Shown here one piece after another: positions 27,443 through 37,546 of a DNA stretch of 64,000 bases (positions are counted from its first letter, which is position 1; each line of letters begins with the position of its first letter). The stretch comes from Candidatus Albibeggiatoa sp. nov. NOAA (GTDB taxonomy: Bacteria; Pseudomonadota; Gammaproteobacteria; Beggiatoales; Beggiatoaceae), in the NCBI GenBank assembly GCA_025800385.1, contig JAOXRS010000047.1:1-64000 (forward strand). Reading direction: 5' to 3'. The translations under genes were made by a program, and so were the position numbers. The notes below the pieces were generated by a model. It did no database searches, was not told the origin of the DNA, and saw only the letters and a program-made list of their open reading frames with translations.

Positions 27443-29698
27443 TTATACTGCGTCTACTGTTGCCGCAACGGGCTGAATGTCGAAGCGATCAACCCTTGTA
27501 AAGCCGCGAGGTAACTTATGTCCGCGCTTAGTACGTGTATCTGTGTAAAATTCAATATCACGAGGCTTCAAATTAAGGTGACGTTTACCTGCATGTAAGC
27601 AAATATCATCCCCTAATTTCAATACAGACAAAGCAACCACGGTTTCATTAGATTTCGCTGGAATATTCAATAGTTTAACCCCTTTGCCTTTGGTCAGGCT
27701 GGGCAACTCCTCCAATGGCACAATCAACAAATGGCCTTCACTGGTTGCAACAATGTAATGATCTGCATCTTGCGGGATATAGACGGGAGGTAAAATTTTA
27801 CCGTCTTGTGGTATGGTCAAGATCGCTTTACCATTTTTATTTTTAGTTTGCAGATTACCTAAAGTCGTCACAAATCCATAACCACTATTGGTTGCCAGTA
27901 AATAGCGTGACTCTGAACCTGTATCACCCATCAAAATATGCTCAAACATTGTGCCATTGGGTGGGGTAAAACGGCCTGATAATGGTTCACCTTGACCACG
28001 TGCGGAGGGTAAAGTATGTGCAGGTGTACTGTAACTACGACCGCTGCTGTCTAAAAACATCGCATATTGATTGGATTTACCTTGTGCGGATGCGGCAAAT
28101 TGATCGCCTGAGCGGAAATTCATATTTTGTGCTTCAATTTCATGGCCTTTAGCTGCACGTACCCAACCTTTTGCTGACAATACAACAGTAATGGGTTCAG
28201 ATGGGACAAGGGCTTTATCATCAAATGCTTGCGCTTGAGCACGTTCAACCAGTGGTGATTTTCGTTCATCGCCATATTTTTTTACATCGGCTTTGATTTC
28301 TTTAACCACTAATTTTTTCAAATTGGCTTCTGAGCTGAGGGTGGTTTGTAAACTATCACGTTCTGTCGATAATTTATCTGTTTCGGCTTGAATTTGAACT
28401 TGTTCTAATTTTGCTAATTGGCGTAGTTTTAAATCTAAAATTGCTTCGGCTTGCGTATCGGTTAAACCAAATTGTTTAATTAAAACAGGCTTAGGCTTAT
28501 CATTTTCTCGAATCACGGCAATGATTTCATCAATATTCAAATAAGCGATTAATAAACCTTGTAAAATATGCAGCCGTTTTTCAATTTTATCTAAGCGGTG
28601 TTGTAGACGTTTTTGCACTGTATCAACGCGGAAAACCAGCCATTCAGTCAACATGGTTTTTAAGTTCTTCACTTGTGGTCGACCATCTAAACCGACAACA
28701 TTCATATTAACCCGATAGCTGCGCTCTAAATCCGTAGTGGCAAATAAATGCGTCATCAAAGCTTCAACATCAACCCGATTTGAACGTGGCACAATCACAA
28801 TTCTAGTCGGATTTTCATGATCGGATTCGTCTCGCACATCATCCACTAACGGTAATTTCTTGGCCTGCATTTGAGCTGCAATTTGAGTAATGATTTTTGC
28901 GCCAGAGGTTTGGTAAGGCAATGCAGTAATAATAATGTCGCTGTTTTCACGCGTATAACAAGCTCTCATACGCAATGATCCGCCGCCTTTCTCATACATT
29001 TTGCGCAATTCATGGCTTGGGGTAATGATTTCGGCTTCTGTAGGAAAATCAGGGGCTTTGATAAATTGACATATATCATCCAGCGTTGCATCTGGCTTTT
29101 TCAATAAGTGAATACAAGCGTTAGATACTTCGGTTATATTATGAGGGGGAATATCTGTGGCCATCCCCACTGCAATTCCTGTGCTGCCGTTAAGTAATAC
29201 GGTCGGTAAACGCGCTGGTAACAATTCAGGTTCATCCAATGAGCCATCAAAGTTAGCCTGCCAATTCACCGTGCCCTGCTCAATTTCACCTAACAATACA
29301 TCGGTAAAACCAGACAAACGCGCCTCTGTATACCGCATTGCAGCAAAGGATTTAGGATCATCCACAGACCCCCAGTTGCCTTGCCCATCAACTAAAGGAT
29401 AGCGATAAGCAAACGGCTGAGCCATCAATACCATCGCTTCATAGCAAGCCGTATCACCATGCGGATGATATTTACCTAAAACGTCACCCACCGTCCGCGC
29501 TGATTTTTTGTATTTACTACTGGCTTTTAGCCCTAATTCTGACATTGCATACACAATGCGACGTTGCACGGGTTTCAAGCCATCACCAATATGCGGCAAT
29601 GCACGATCTAAAATCACGTACATGGCATAATCAAGGTATGCTTGTTCGGTAAACTGGTGTAGTGGAATTTGTTCGATTTCGTTAAAGGTGTTTTGCAT
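27443..29698 (-). CDS. parC: DNA topoisomerase IV subunit A
   Basis: A 751-aa type IIA topoisomerase subunit that decatenates daughter chromosomes together with ParE. The winged-helix domain begins [35 protein letters not shown]; the catalytic Tyr is in [10 protein letters not shown], and YHPHGD marks the quinolone-resistance region. The C-terminal domain is a degenerate beta-pinwheel beginning near residue 490 ([13 protein letters not shown]). Length and the ALPHIGDG sequence favour ParC over GyrA, whose C-terminal GyrA-box is absent. parE is not adjacent. Confidence 0.96.
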   Translation of the reverse strand: MQNTFNEIEQIPLHQFTEQAYLDYAMYVILDRALPHIGDGLKPVQRRIVYAMSELGLKASSKYKKSARTVGDVLGKYHPHGDTACYEAMVLMAQPFAYRYPLVDGQGNWGSVDDPKSFAAMRYTEARLSGFTDVLLGEIEQGTVNWQANFDGSLDEPELLPARLPTVLLNGSTGIAVGMATDIPPHNITEVSNACIHLLKKPDATLDDICQFIKAPDFPTEAEIITPSHELRKMYEKGGGSLRMRACYTRENSDIIITALPYQTSGAKIITQIAAQMQAKKLPLVDDVRDESDHENPTRIVIVPRSNRVDVEALMTHLFATTDLERSYRVNMNVVGLDGRPQVKNLKTMLTEWLVFRVDTVQKRLQHRLDKIEKRLHILQGLLIAYLNIDEIIAVIRENDKPKPVLIKQFGLTDTQAEAILDLKLRQLAKLEQVQIQAETDKLSTERDSLQTTLSSEANLKKLVVKEIKADVKKYGDERKSPLVERAQAQAFDDKALVPSEPITVVLSAKGWVRAAKGHEIEAQNMNFRSGDQFAASAQGKSNQYAMFLDSSGRSYSTPAHTLPSARGQGEPLSGRFTPPNGTMFEHILMGDTGSESRYLLATNSGYGFVTTLGNLQTKNKNGKAILTIPQDGKILPPVYIPQDADHYIVATSEGHLLIVPLEELPSLTKGKGVKLLNIPAKSNETVVALSVLKLGDDICLHAGKRHLNLKPRDIEFYTDTRTKRGHKLPRGFTRVDRFDIQPVAATVDAV

Positions 29699-30020
29699 AT
29701 GTGCGGTAATCTATTGAAAGTGGGCTGATTACGGAGACCGAATTTAATAATAATCAGAAACAATAGTCAATTCTCAGTGAGCAATGACGCATTGTTTTTG
29801 AAGTTTGGGATATTAAGTTATTCGGATTTCTGCGATAAGTAAAGCCCTTTTCCGCTTCATATAAAAATAGATTGGTTTCAGCTATGTACAAATTACATAA
29901 AAAAGATAGGAAATTGAATCAGAAATGGGATTTTTAACAATCAAACCGTATTACTGCGTGCAATATCGGCTTGATTGGGAACGTAATATTTTTCGGGTTT
30001 TATCTCATTGAAAATAAAAG
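29699..30020. other. 322-bp intergenic stretch
   Basis: Lies between the start of parC and the end of the methyltransferase gene, both on the minus strand. It should hold the parC promoter. I see no convincing hexamers, hairpin, small gene or repeat in it. Confidence 0.4.
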
Positions 30021-31550
30021 CTATGACAAGATCAATGCCGCATGAGCCAATAAATGTAAACTGTTATTTAACACGCGCTGAAATAAATCTTGTTTTTGCT
30101 CTTCAGACAATTCAACTTGTTGCCCGTCACGATTAACATCTAAACGATATTTCTTTTGATCGATACCATATTGAATCAAACGCTTTAAATCAGACTGATT
30201 ATGTTGGCCATCTAAATATGGTAATAAATGCAAGCAAATCACATTGCTGCTAATATCAACAGGTTCATTACGCAAATTGGTAACCCGCGTTAAACCCAAT
30301 TCAGCTTGAGCACGGGCTAACGGACTAGCAAACGGCTGCTCATTAATCTCAGCGGTATAAGGTGCTGACTCATGATGTAACTCAATCACGCCCTGCATAC
30401 AACAAGAAAATAGCGTTTCAAATATCGTTTGTGCCTCGGATTGTGTGCCTGTGTTTTCTAATAATTCATCGACTTTTACAAATCTGGGATATTGTTGACC
30501 TAGATAAGTAAAGACTTTCTGGGCGGCTGGATTTTCCGTGGTCACTGTGCCATGTGTGCCGACAAAATGTATTGCATCTTCCACTTGCTTCACTTGGAAA
30601 TCGCAACATAAATAAAAATCTTTCAATAAGCTTACATCTAAATTCCGTTCCAAAGTGATGTCTTTATGCACAAGCAACGTGTGTCGATAACGACGATTGC
30701 GGGCAAAATCCATGTATTGTTCTTGTTGTAAAATATTTTGCTCAAAAGCCGCTAAATTTTGTTGTACATCTGCACTTAAATTCTGCGGTAACATGGTTTT
30801 AAAAAATGCATCGCCCAAATAATCCAACTCTTGGTCATGGGCACGTTGCATAAATTCGGTGAATAAAACGGGTTCATTATCCGCATCGATATAATCTAAA
30901 TACAATTCTGGATGTGGAAGTTGTTGAAAAATCTGATATTCTTCTTGCAACATCAAGCTGTAAGCGGTATTGGTTTCACGGTTGGCCGCAATCAAAAACT
31001 TAAACAACGCATGTAGTTGATCTAAACGCTGTTGTGAATCTTTCATGCCCATGCTGTGATAACGCAACATTTGACGCACAATACGCCGAGAATCGCCCGC
31101 AGGTGTGGTGTCGTAGCTCACATATGCAATGCCTTTTTCAGACAATAGTTGCTTGCACAGTTGCAAAATCTTCTGCTTAACTTCCGCACTGCCCCACGAA
31201 TAAATGCCATGCACAATAATATAATCAAACTGACCAAGGCTGCTATCGACTTCTAAAATATCCATGGCTTTAAGCGTGACATTGTGCAATTTCGCCTTAT
31301 CTGCCACCTTTTGAGCTTGTACAATTTTGGTTTCAGACTTATCAATTGCCCAACATTCTGTCTTCGGCATACTCTGGGCAATGCCAAGAATATTGCTACC
31401 ATCACCACAAGCTAATTCTAAAATGCGACGAGGCTGTGCGGCTTGCATTCCAAAGATTTGGCCAATCGTGGCAAGGTGCTGAGGGTGTGTATAAGGCATT
31501 GCTTGTGAGGTGTAAGGTAGCTCGTCTATAAATGTAAGTGGTAGTGCCAT
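30021..31550 (-). CDS. SAM-dependent methyltransferase with C-terminal regulatory domain
   Basis: A 509-aa protein. The N-terminal class I methyltransferase fold shows motif I LELACGDGSNILGIAQSM (about 43-60), then DKSETKIVQAQKV and FDYIIVHGIYSW. It is followed by a methyltransferase regulatory domain (about 220-300, MethyTransf_Reg type) and a C-terminal winged-helix-like part with the LLPYLDGQHNQSDL segment near 450. Proteins of this layout are common in Proteobacteria and cyanobacteria, but the methyl acceptor is unknown. The gene is monocistronic, and the ATG is preceded by AAAGGATAA. Confidence 0.8.
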   Translation of the reverse strand: MALPLTFIDELPYTSQAMPYTHPQHLATIGQIFGMQAAQPRRILELACGDGSNILGIAQSMPKTECWAIDKSETKIVQAQKVADKAKLHNVTLKAMDILEVDSSLGQFDYIIVHGIYSWGSAEVKQKILQLCKQLLSEKGIAYVSYDTTPAGDSRRIVRQMLRYHSMGMKDSQQRLDQLHALFKFLIAANRETNTAYSLMLQEEYQIFQQLPHPELYLDYIDADNEPVLFTEFMQRAHDQELDYLGDAFFKTMLPQNLSADVQQNLAAFEQNILQQEQYMDFARNRRYRHTLLVHKDITLERNLDVSLLKDFYLCCDFQVKQVEDAIHFVGTHGTVTTENPAAQKVFTYLGQQYPRFVKVDELLENTGTQSEAQTIFETLFSCCMQGVIELHHESAPYTAEINEQPFASPLARAQAELGLTRVTNLRNEPVDISSNVICLHLLPYLDGQHNQSDLKRLIQYGIDQKKYRLDVNRDGQQVELSEEQKQDLFQRVLNNSLHLLAHAALILS

Positions 31551-31864
31551 AATTATCCTTTATCCGCGACTGGCTTAATAAGTAGTAAAATGCTCAAATC
31601 TATAGAATATGAGCAGTAGCCTCGAACGCTAGTTTATAGTATTTTGAAAATTTTTAGGGTGGTTGATTTTTATTCACTGTAAAGTGGTTTGAAAAGTCAT
31701 TTTTCCAAGCTTACAGCGATGAATAAATAGAAAACCCTCTATCTATTCGTGTCATTTTAATATATGGATGACCCAGCCCCAAAGGTTTGATGATTCCTTT
31801 TTTATAAGCAAAAATCTGACACACTTTTGAGACTTACAACTCAAGCCACACAAAAGGAGTAGTT
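31551..31864. other. 314-bp divergent intergenic region
   Basis: Between the methyltransferase gene (minus) and the DUF302 gene (plus). A TTGAG/CTCAA inverted repeat with an 8-nt gap lies at 31827-31844, just before the AAAAGGAG ribosome-binding site of the DUF302 gene, and could lie in its leader. No clear promoter was identified. Confidence 0.4.
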
Positions 31865-32413
31865 ATGTTTAAATCAATGATTGCCGCAACAATGATGTTA
31901 TTAAGTTTCAACTTATTGGCAGCAGAAGCCGCACCAAATACCGAAGCAGCAGCCCCTAAAGCAGAGCAAGCCACACAAGGTGGTGGAATGCCTTTTACGA
32001 TTGAACAAACTGTGGTCAAAATGCCTTTAGCTGAAGATGTGTCTATCGATGATGCTATTGATTCTATGAAGTTACGTGCAAATGCGTTAAATATGAAATT
32101 AGTCTCACATCAGCCGATGTATAAAGAACATGAAGTCATGGGATTAGATAACATTCGTCGTATTGAGATTTTCCAATTTTGCTATGCAGGCATCGCTAAA
32201 GAAATGATTGAATATGACATCAACTTCGCAGCGTATATGCCCTGTCGTATTGCAGTTGTTGAAGATCCAAATGGTAAAGCATGGCTTGTTATGATGAATT
32301 TAGACATGGTTATGATGATGGCTGATTTACCTGAAAGCTTGATCGAACCTGCAAAAAAAGTACGTAATGCTTTGATGGAAATCATGGAAGCAGGCGCAAA
32401 CGGCGACTTTTAA
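31865..32413 (+). CDS. Secreted DUF302-family protein
   Basis: A 182-aa exported protein. It has a Sec signal peptide (LLSFNLLAAEA), an Ala/Glu-rich spacer, then a DUF302-like alpha/beta domain (about 55-150) with FCYAG and YMPCRIAVVED segments bearing two cysteines, and a Met-rich helix (MMNLDMVMMMADL). DUF302 proteins are frequent in sulfur-oxidising bacteria, often near sulfur-transfer genes, but no activity is established. A good AAAAGGAG ribosome-binding site precedes the ATG. The DsrC-like gene follows after 45 bp and is probably cotranscribed. Confidence 0.8.
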   Translation: MFKSMIAATMMLLSFNLLAAEAAPNTEAAAPKAEQATQGGGMPFTIEQTVVKMPLAEDVSIDDAIDSMKLRANALNMKLVSHQPMYKEHEVMGLDNIRRIEIFQFCYAGIAKEMIEYDINFAAYMPCRIAVVEDPNGKAWLVMMNLDMVMMMADLPESLIEPAKKVRNALMEIMEAGANGDF

Positions 32414-32458
32414 TTTCTAACAACAATAACGTTATTTTCACTTTTAGGAGGATGTCTT

Positions 32459-32803
32459 ATGCCTTATGAGTTTAACGGACAAACCATTGAAACCGATGCT
32501 AATGGCTTTTTAGTCAATGTTGAAGATTGGAGTGAAGAGCTTGCACCTATTATTGCGCAATCCGAAGACATTGATGAATTGACAGAAAAACACTGGGATT
32601 TAATCAATTACTTGCGTGATGAATATATCAACAACAGTGGTAATCAACCCAATATGCGTAACATTGTGAAAGCGATGCAAAAACAATGGGGTGACAAATC
32701 GATCAACGCTAAGTCTTTATATGAACTTTTCCCTAAAAATCCTGACAAAGAAGGCAGCAAAATTGGTGGCTTACCAGATACAAAACGTAAAGGTGGCTAT
32801 TAA
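32459..32803 (+). CDS. DsrC/TusE-family protein lacking both C-terminal cysteines
   Basis: A 114-aa protein of the DsrC/TusE/DsvC family. The N-terminal strands (GQTIETDANGFLVNVEDWSEELA) and the helix HWDLINYLRDEYINNSGNQPNMRNIVKAM are typical. Canonical DsrC carries two redox cysteines in its flexible C-terminal arm, and TusE has one. Here the arm reads NPDKEGSKIGGLPDTKRKGGY, with no cysteine at all. It cannot carry sulfur as a persulfide or trisulfide in the known way. Such Cys-less paralogues have been proposed to be regulatory (RspA-type). A strong AGGAGGA ribosome-binding site suggests high expression. Confidence 0.88.
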   Translation: MPYEFNGQTIETDANGFLVNVEDWSEELAPIIAQSEDIDELTEKHWDLINYLRDEYINNSGNQPNMRNIVKAMQKQWGDKSINAKSLYELFPKNPDKEGSKIGGLPDTKRKGGY

Positions 32804-32817
32804 TTAATTGGCTGTAA

Positions 32818-32850
32818 AAACTGGTAGTCTAATTGGATTGCCAGTTTATC
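32818..32850. terminator. Hairpin between the DsrC-like gene and comF
   Basis: AAACTGG (32818-32824) pairs with CCAGTTT (32841-32847) between two convergent genes. The stem is only 7 bp and the tail is T-poor. Confidence 0.4.
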
Positions 32851-32863
32851 TATCTGAAACAAT

Positions 32864-33517
32864 TTAACACTCCTCTGGACGAACTGCACAGCACCACACT
32901 GTAATACGTTCTGCACCCGCTACCAGCAAAACTTTGCCAATCGCATCTACCGTTGTGCCCGTTGTTAAAACATCATCGATTAATAAAATATGCTTCCAAT
33001 GTTTGGGTAATTGTTTGACTTCAAATGCATCAATTACATTGGTTAGACGTTGTTTTGCATTGAGTTGCGCTTGCGGCGTTGTATAACGGGTTCGTTGACA
33101 ATAAGTGTAATCTAAAGGCAATTTAAGCTGTTTTTGAATCATTTTTGCCAATTCTAACGATTGATTATAACCTCGCTCGCGTAACCGCTTAATATGCAAA
33201 GGCACAGGCATAATCACATCTGGCATGTATTCAAAATCTAAATGCTTTCCCATCAATGTACCAAGGAAATGTAACAACACTAGATTATGATTGAATTTCG
33301 CATGTTGAATTAGTTTGTTTACAGGGTATAAATAATTAAAAACCGCATCAGCTTGCTGGATATGTCGAAAAACTCTTGTATTTTGCAATGGCACATCGAC
33401 ATAAGGCAGTTCTTGTAAACAAACAGGACACAATGGTTTTGATGCTAAAGCACCACATAAAAAACAAGTTTGTGGAAATATATGATTGAATAATTGATTG
33501 AGAGGAGGAAAGTGCAT
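32864..33517 (-). CDS. comF: ComF-family phosphoribosyltransferase-like protein
   Basis: A 217-aa protein of the ComF family, which is needed for uptake of transforming DNA in several naturally competent bacteria. The N-terminal double-zinc-ribbon region has cysteines in CFLCGALASKPLCPVC, and the C-terminal part has the PRTase motif ILLIDDVLTTGTTVDAIGKVL. The family's RGYNQSLELAK segment is also present. Enzymatic activity has not been shown for ComF proteins. It lies downstream of rne but is separated from it by a terminator. Confidence 0.88.
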   Translation of the reverse strand: MHFPPLNQLFNHIFPQTCFLCGALASKPLCPVCLQELPYVDVPLQNTRVFRHIQQADAVFNYLYPVNKLIQHAKFNHNLVLLHFLGTLMGKHLDFEYMPDVIMPVPLHIKRLRERGYNQSLELAKMIQKQLKLPLDYTYCQRTRYTTPQAQLNAKQRLTNVIDAFEVKQLPKHWKHILLIDDVLTTGTTVDAIGKVLLVAGAERITVWCCAVRPEEC

Positions 33518-33555
33518 GATTTTTAAACAGCACAGCAGATGATGAGAAGGAATAT

Positions 33556-33596
33556 ATAAAAATAGCCACCCCTCGAGTCAGAAGAAAGTGGCTACA
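33556..33596 (-). terminator. Intrinsic terminator of rne
   Basis: Read on the minus strand, GTAGCCAC pairs with GTGGCTA (plus-strand arms 33588-33594 and 33563-33569), followed by a run of five Ts (plus-strand A at 33558-33562). It lies 12 bp after the rne stop codon and separates rne from comF. Confidence 0.75.
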
Positions 33597-33607
33597 AAAA
33601 CGTTTAA

Positions 33608-35713
33608 TTAGTCGGCTTTAGCGGCTTCTGAGTTGTGCCCATTACCGTTGTTGCTGTTGCCATTATGGTTGTTATCATAACGTGGCTTATTATTGGAATA
33701 ATTACCATTGTTACGACGATTGCGGCGCGGTCTACGGTTTTGGTTGTTGTTATTATTGCCGTTATTATGATGGCGACGGTTATTTTCCGCTTTTTCCACC
33801 ACTTCGATCACAGAATCCTTAACCCGTGGGCGTTGTTGCTGCTTGTTGTTATTATTATTGTTATTACGAGGCTTATATTTCTGCAATGGACGATTTTGTT
33901 TACGGTGCTGTTGATACTGCTGCCGTGGTTTGGCTTCTACCGCTTCTTCAATTTCTTCATCCGTTTTACCAAACAAAGAACCCCAAATACGCTGCATAAA
34001 GCCCGGTTCTTTCGAGTCAGATTGTGGATGTACAGATGGTGTTACGCCTTTAACTGCAGGCTCTTCACGACCCATAGGTACATTGCTAGGGCTTGAGTTT
34101 TCATAATGCTGGGTATCAGGTGCAGTTTTCGCAACGTTATAAGTTGCACTACGCATTAAAGGGTCTCTTTCATCCATCCGCACCCGTCGTACTTCATAAT
34201 TAGGCGTATCGATATGTGGACTAGGGATAATCAACACTTGGATTTTTTGGCGTTGTTCCAGCTCTAAAATCGTAGACCGTTTCTCATTTAATAAATAAGT
34301 ACCGACTTCAACAGGCACATGTGTGAGAATTTTCGCAGTTTTCTCTTTCATGGCTTCTTCTTCCATCAAACGCAAGATAGATAAAGCCAATGATTCCACA
34401 CTACGAATCGTGCCGCTGCCATTACAACGTGGACATACAATGTGACTGGACTCGCCTAATGACGGGCGTAAACGCTGACGCGACATTTCCAATAAACCAA
34501 AACGAGAAATACGGCCAACTTGTACCCGCGCACGATCCACTTTTAACATTTCACGCATTCGGGCTTCAACTTCACGCTGATTTTTATTGCTCAACATGTC
34601 GATGAAGTCAATCACGATTAAACCACCAGAATCACGTAAACGTAACTGACGCGAGATTTCGTCTACTGCTTCTAAGTTGGTAGTCAACGCGGTTTCTTCA
34701 ATGTCCGTGCCTTTGGTTGAACGCGCGGAGTTAATATCAATCGATAACAAAGCTTCTGTATGATCGAATACCACTGAACCGCCAGAAGGCAATTTCACAT
34801 CACGCTGGAACGCGGTTTCAATTTGGCTTTCGATTTGATAGCGGGTGAATAAAGGCACATCATCTTCATAGAATTTCACTTTTTCTACAAAGGTTGGCAT
34901 GATTTGACTCATGAACTGACATGCTTCATCATAAATAATACGGTTATCAATTAAGATTTCGCTAATGTCTTCCTGTAAATAATCGCGAATAGCGCGGATA
35001 ATCACGTTGCTTTCTTGATAAATCAAAAATGGTGCAGTCCGTTCACGCGCAGAATTTTCAATCGCTTGCCACAATTGCAATAAATAATCTAAGTCCCAGC
35101 GTAATTCTTCACTGGTTTTGCCCACGCCTGCAGTGCGCAAGATCAAGCCCATGCCTTCAGGTACATTTAAAGTGCTAAGAGCCTCACGCGCTTCTGCACG
35201 TTCTTCGCCCTCAATACGACGAGACACACCACCTGCACGTGGGTTATTTGGCATCAATACAAGATAGCGACCCGCTAAACTCAAAAATGTAGTTAAAGCT
35301 GCTCCTTTATTGCCACGTTCTTCTTTATCTACTTGAACAATGACTTCTTGGCCTTCTTGCAATAATTCTTTAATACCACTATTGCGAGGATTAGGTTGGC
35401 GCGCAGGTTGTGGAGCGGGTTCAATTTCGTCCCCGTTTTCATCATAAACAGGTTCACGATTTTCTTCTTCTACTGCATTGAAGTAAGTACGTGAAATGTC
35501 TTTCAATGGTAAAAAGCCGTGACGATCTGCACCGTAATCAATGAAAGCGGCTTCTAAACTAGGCTCAAGTCGCGTAATTTTGCCTTTATAAATATTGGCC
35601 TTCGTTTGTTTACGGGTCGTGGTCTCAATATCAAAGTTAAATAAACGTTGGCCGTCGACCATTGCTACTCGCAACTCTTCTGGCTGAGTAGCATTAATTA
35701 ATATTCTCTTCAT
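33608..35713 (-). CDS. rne: Ribonuclease E
   Basis: A 701-aa endoribonuclease of the RNase E/G family that starts mRNA decay and processes rRNA and tRNA. The catalytic half (1-520) closely follows E. coli Rne: [24 protein letters not shown], the S1 domain [23 protein letters not shown], catalytic Asp in SIDINSARS and VIDFIDM, and the Zn-link CPRCNGSG. The non-catalytic half is short (about 180 aa instead of 500) and becomes an Arg/Asn/Gln-rich low-complexity tail from residue 590, with runs of Asn. A degradosome scaffold is therefore reduced. It lies divergent to rluC, as in E. coli. Confidence 0.95.
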   Translation of the reverse strand: MKRILINATQPEELRVAMVDGQRLFNFDIETTTRKQTKANIYKGKITRLEPSLEAAFIDYGADRHGFLPLKDISRTYFNAVEEENREPVYDENGDEIEPAPQPARQPNPRNSGIKELLQEGQEVIVQVDKEERGNKGAALTTFLSLAGRYLVLMPNNPRAGGVSRRIEGEERAEAREALSTLNVPEGMGLILRTAGVGKTSEELRWDLDYLLQLWQAIENSARERTAPFLIYQESNVIIRAIRDYLQEDISEILIDNRIIYDEACQFMSQIMPTFVEKVKFYEDDVPLFTRYQIESQIETAFQRDVKLPSGGSVVFDHTEALLSIDINSARSTKGTDIEETALTTNLEAVDEISRQLRLRDSGGLIVIDFIDMLSNKNQREVEARMREMLKVDRARVQVGRISRFGLLEMSRQRLRPSLGESSHIVCPRCNGSGTIRSVESLALSILRLMEEEAMKEKTAKILTHVPVEVGTYLLNEKRSTILELEQRQKIQVLIIPSPHIDTPNYEVRRVRMDERDPLMRSATYNVAKTAPDTQHYENSSPSNVPMGREEPAVKGVTPSVHPQSDSKEPGFMQRIWGSLFGKTDEEIEEAVEAKPRQQYQQHRKQNRPLQKYKPRNNNNNNNKQQQRPRVKDSVIEVVEKAENNRRHHNNGNNNNNQNRRPRRNRRNNGNYSNNKPRYDNNHNGNSNNGNGHNSEAAKAD

Positions 35714-36510
35714 CCGAATCTTATCCTTACTTTCGACGCGCTCGATTTTGTTTATAACGAAGCTCAGCTCTAAATAATTTGGACATATTTAGTCATTTTT
35801 TATGAATGTGTACACTTCGTGCTTTTATTTATCGAAAGCGCAAGTTCTGCTTACTTTTTAGATTGTGCAGAGTATTTAAGAGGCGACTATCTGATCGTTT
35901 GTATTCTTCATCTATAAAACTTTTACGTTCTCATCTTAAAAGGTTCAATATTTTTACTCATTGGCATTGGTCTAAAATTTTGCGTTTTATGTGTATGGCA
36001 AATTTTAAATCGAAGGCCACTCAACTTTAAACCCTAGGTAAAAGCGACGAATGAATACACCAATTATTGGTGAATGCAAGAATCTACAAGTGATGGAATG
36101 TGGTAGATTAGTTTGTGTTAGATATATCTACGCAGAAATAAATGTTCTCACTTGATTCTTTAACTGATTTTTAGTGGTGAAAGGTAGAATACACTGCAAT
36201 GATTGCATATCTTTAAAGTGTACATTGCCAAGCTATATATAGCTCATTTTTAGTTGCACCTAAATCACCTTACGCTTATGTATTTAAGCCTGTACAACAA
36301 TGACTTAATCGCCTTGTACAATACTTAAAGAAATCTCTACAATTTAATTTGATTTTATATAAATAATTCAATCGATTCCGTAGGTAAGCTTCTAAAAAAT
36401 CTTGTTATTATAAGTTTTCCAATAATGGTGGTTAAAAATACCTCAAATCAACTGCACAACTATAACAATGTTTACACAGTGCATCAAATATATCGTGTTA
36501 TAATTGACGC
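35714..36510. other. 797-bp divergent region rne / rluC, probable rne leader
   Basis: A long, AT-rich, gene-free region. In E. coli rne has a 360-nt 5' UTR used for autoregulation, and the same divergent rne-rluC layout is kept here, so a long rne leader is likely. Candidate secondary structures are AATCTAC/GTAGATT (36081-36087 with 36103-36109) and the 14-bp palindrome AGCTATATATAGCT (36231-36244). A plus-strand frame at 35806-36030 has no coding support. Confidence 0.45.
36499..36504 (+). promoter_or_regulatory. TATAAT box immediately before rluC
   Basis: A perfect TATAAT at 36499-36504 ends only six bases before the rluC ATG at 36511. If used, transcription would begin at or just beside the start codon, giving a leaderless mRNA. 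TTTACA at 36471-36476 is too far away for a normal -35 box. Confidence 0.35.
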
Positions 36511-37458
36511 ATGGCTACCCTAATCGCTCAATCCAATCAGGTCGTCCTTTTCACAGTTCCTGCTGACTATGAGGGGCAACGTATCGATAACTTTTTATTC
36601 GCGCAACTTAAAGGTGTGCCGAAAAGTTATGTATATCGTATTTTACGCAAAGGCGAAGTACGCATTAACAAAGGACGCATTAAACCTACTTATCGTTTAC
36701 AAGCAGGTGACATTTTGCGCCTTCCACCCATCAGACAGGCTGTGAGGACTTCGGAAAAACCACATGATAAGTTTTTACAAAGCCTCAAAGAAGCTATTTT
36801 ACATGAAGATAAACAATTATTGGTGATAAATAAGCCATCTGGTGTTGCAGTGCATGGTGGAAGTGGGGTAAGTTACGGAATTATTGAAGGAATTCGTGCA
36901 ATTTATCCTGAAGAAAAACAGCTTGAGCTAGTACATCGTTTAGATAGGGATACTTCTGGTTGTCTCTTAATTGCAAAAAAACGCAGTATGTTGCATCAAT
37001 TACATGATTTATTGCGTGAAACAGGTATGAACAAACGTTATTTAGCACTGGTTAAAGGTAACTGGTCGAAACGTTTAACCAAAGTAGATGCGCCGTTACG
37101 CAAGAATGTGATGCAATCGGGTGAACGAATTGTGCGTGTTGATGTATCAGGCAAGGATGCATTGACCCAGTTTCAAGTTGTAGAGCGTTTTGATATGGCA
37201 ACTTTAGTTGAAGCGCATTTAATCACAGGCCGTACCCATCAAATCCGTGTACATTGCACCCATAAAGATCATCCAATTGCAGGTGATACAAAATATGGCG
37301 ACGAAGATTTTAACAAGCATTTAAAAACACATGGGTTACACCGCTTATTTTTACATGCAAGTGAGTTAGATATTGAACTGCCTGATTATCAGCTACATAT
37401 TGAAGCACCCTTACCGCCACAACTCACCACAGTTTTAGAAGCATTGCGTTCACATTAA
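36511..37458 (+). CDS. rluC: 23S rRNA pseudouridine synthase RluC
   Basis: A 315-aa enzyme that makes pseudouridine at positions 955, 2504 and 2580 of 23S rRNA in E. coli. It has an N-terminal S4 RNA-binding domain (GQRIDNFLFAQLKGVPKSYVYRILRKGEVRINKGRIKP) and the catalytic motif HRLDRDTSG with Asp145. The GVPKSxxYRILRKGEVRxNKxRIKP stretch is diagnostic of RluC over RluD. No ribosome-binding site is visible, and a -10-like box lies just upstream of the ATG. It is divergent from rne. Confidence 0.93.
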   Translation: MATLIAQSNQVVLFTVPADYEGQRIDNFLFAQLKGVPKSYVYRILRKGEVRINKGRIKPTYRLQAGDILRLPPIRQAVRTSEKPHDKFLQSLKEAILHEDKQLLVINKPSGVAVHGGSGVSYGIIEGIRAIYPEEKQLELVHRLDRDTSGCLLIAKKRSMLHQLHDLLRETGMNKRYLALVKGNWSKRLTKVDAPLRKNVMQSGERIVRVDVSGKDALTQFQVVERFDMATLVEAHLITGRTHQIRVHCTHKDHPIAGDTKYGDEDFNKHLKTHGLHRLFLHASELDIELPDYQLHIEAPLPPQLTTVLEALRSH

Positions 37459-37546
37459 GAAATTGAAAAAAACAATTATATAGAGCAGCTCAACATTTAT
37501 TCATAAAATATTTTCTCCAAAAAGCTTAAAATAGAAAGTCTAGGTT

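Noticed and set aside
33710..33860. Repeated ATTGTT/GTTATT units suggesting a tandem repeat or CRISPR
   Set aside because: They encode Asn runs of the RNase E tail and lack spacers.
33635..34096. Open frame on the plus strand inside the rne tail
   Set aside because: It is the antisense of the Asn-rich low-complexity tail, giving an artificial Ile/Val-rich product.
35806..36030. 74-codon plus-strand frame in the rne-rluC gap
   Set aside because: Cys/Arg/Phe-rich composition, no ribosome-binding site; the region is better read as the rne leader.
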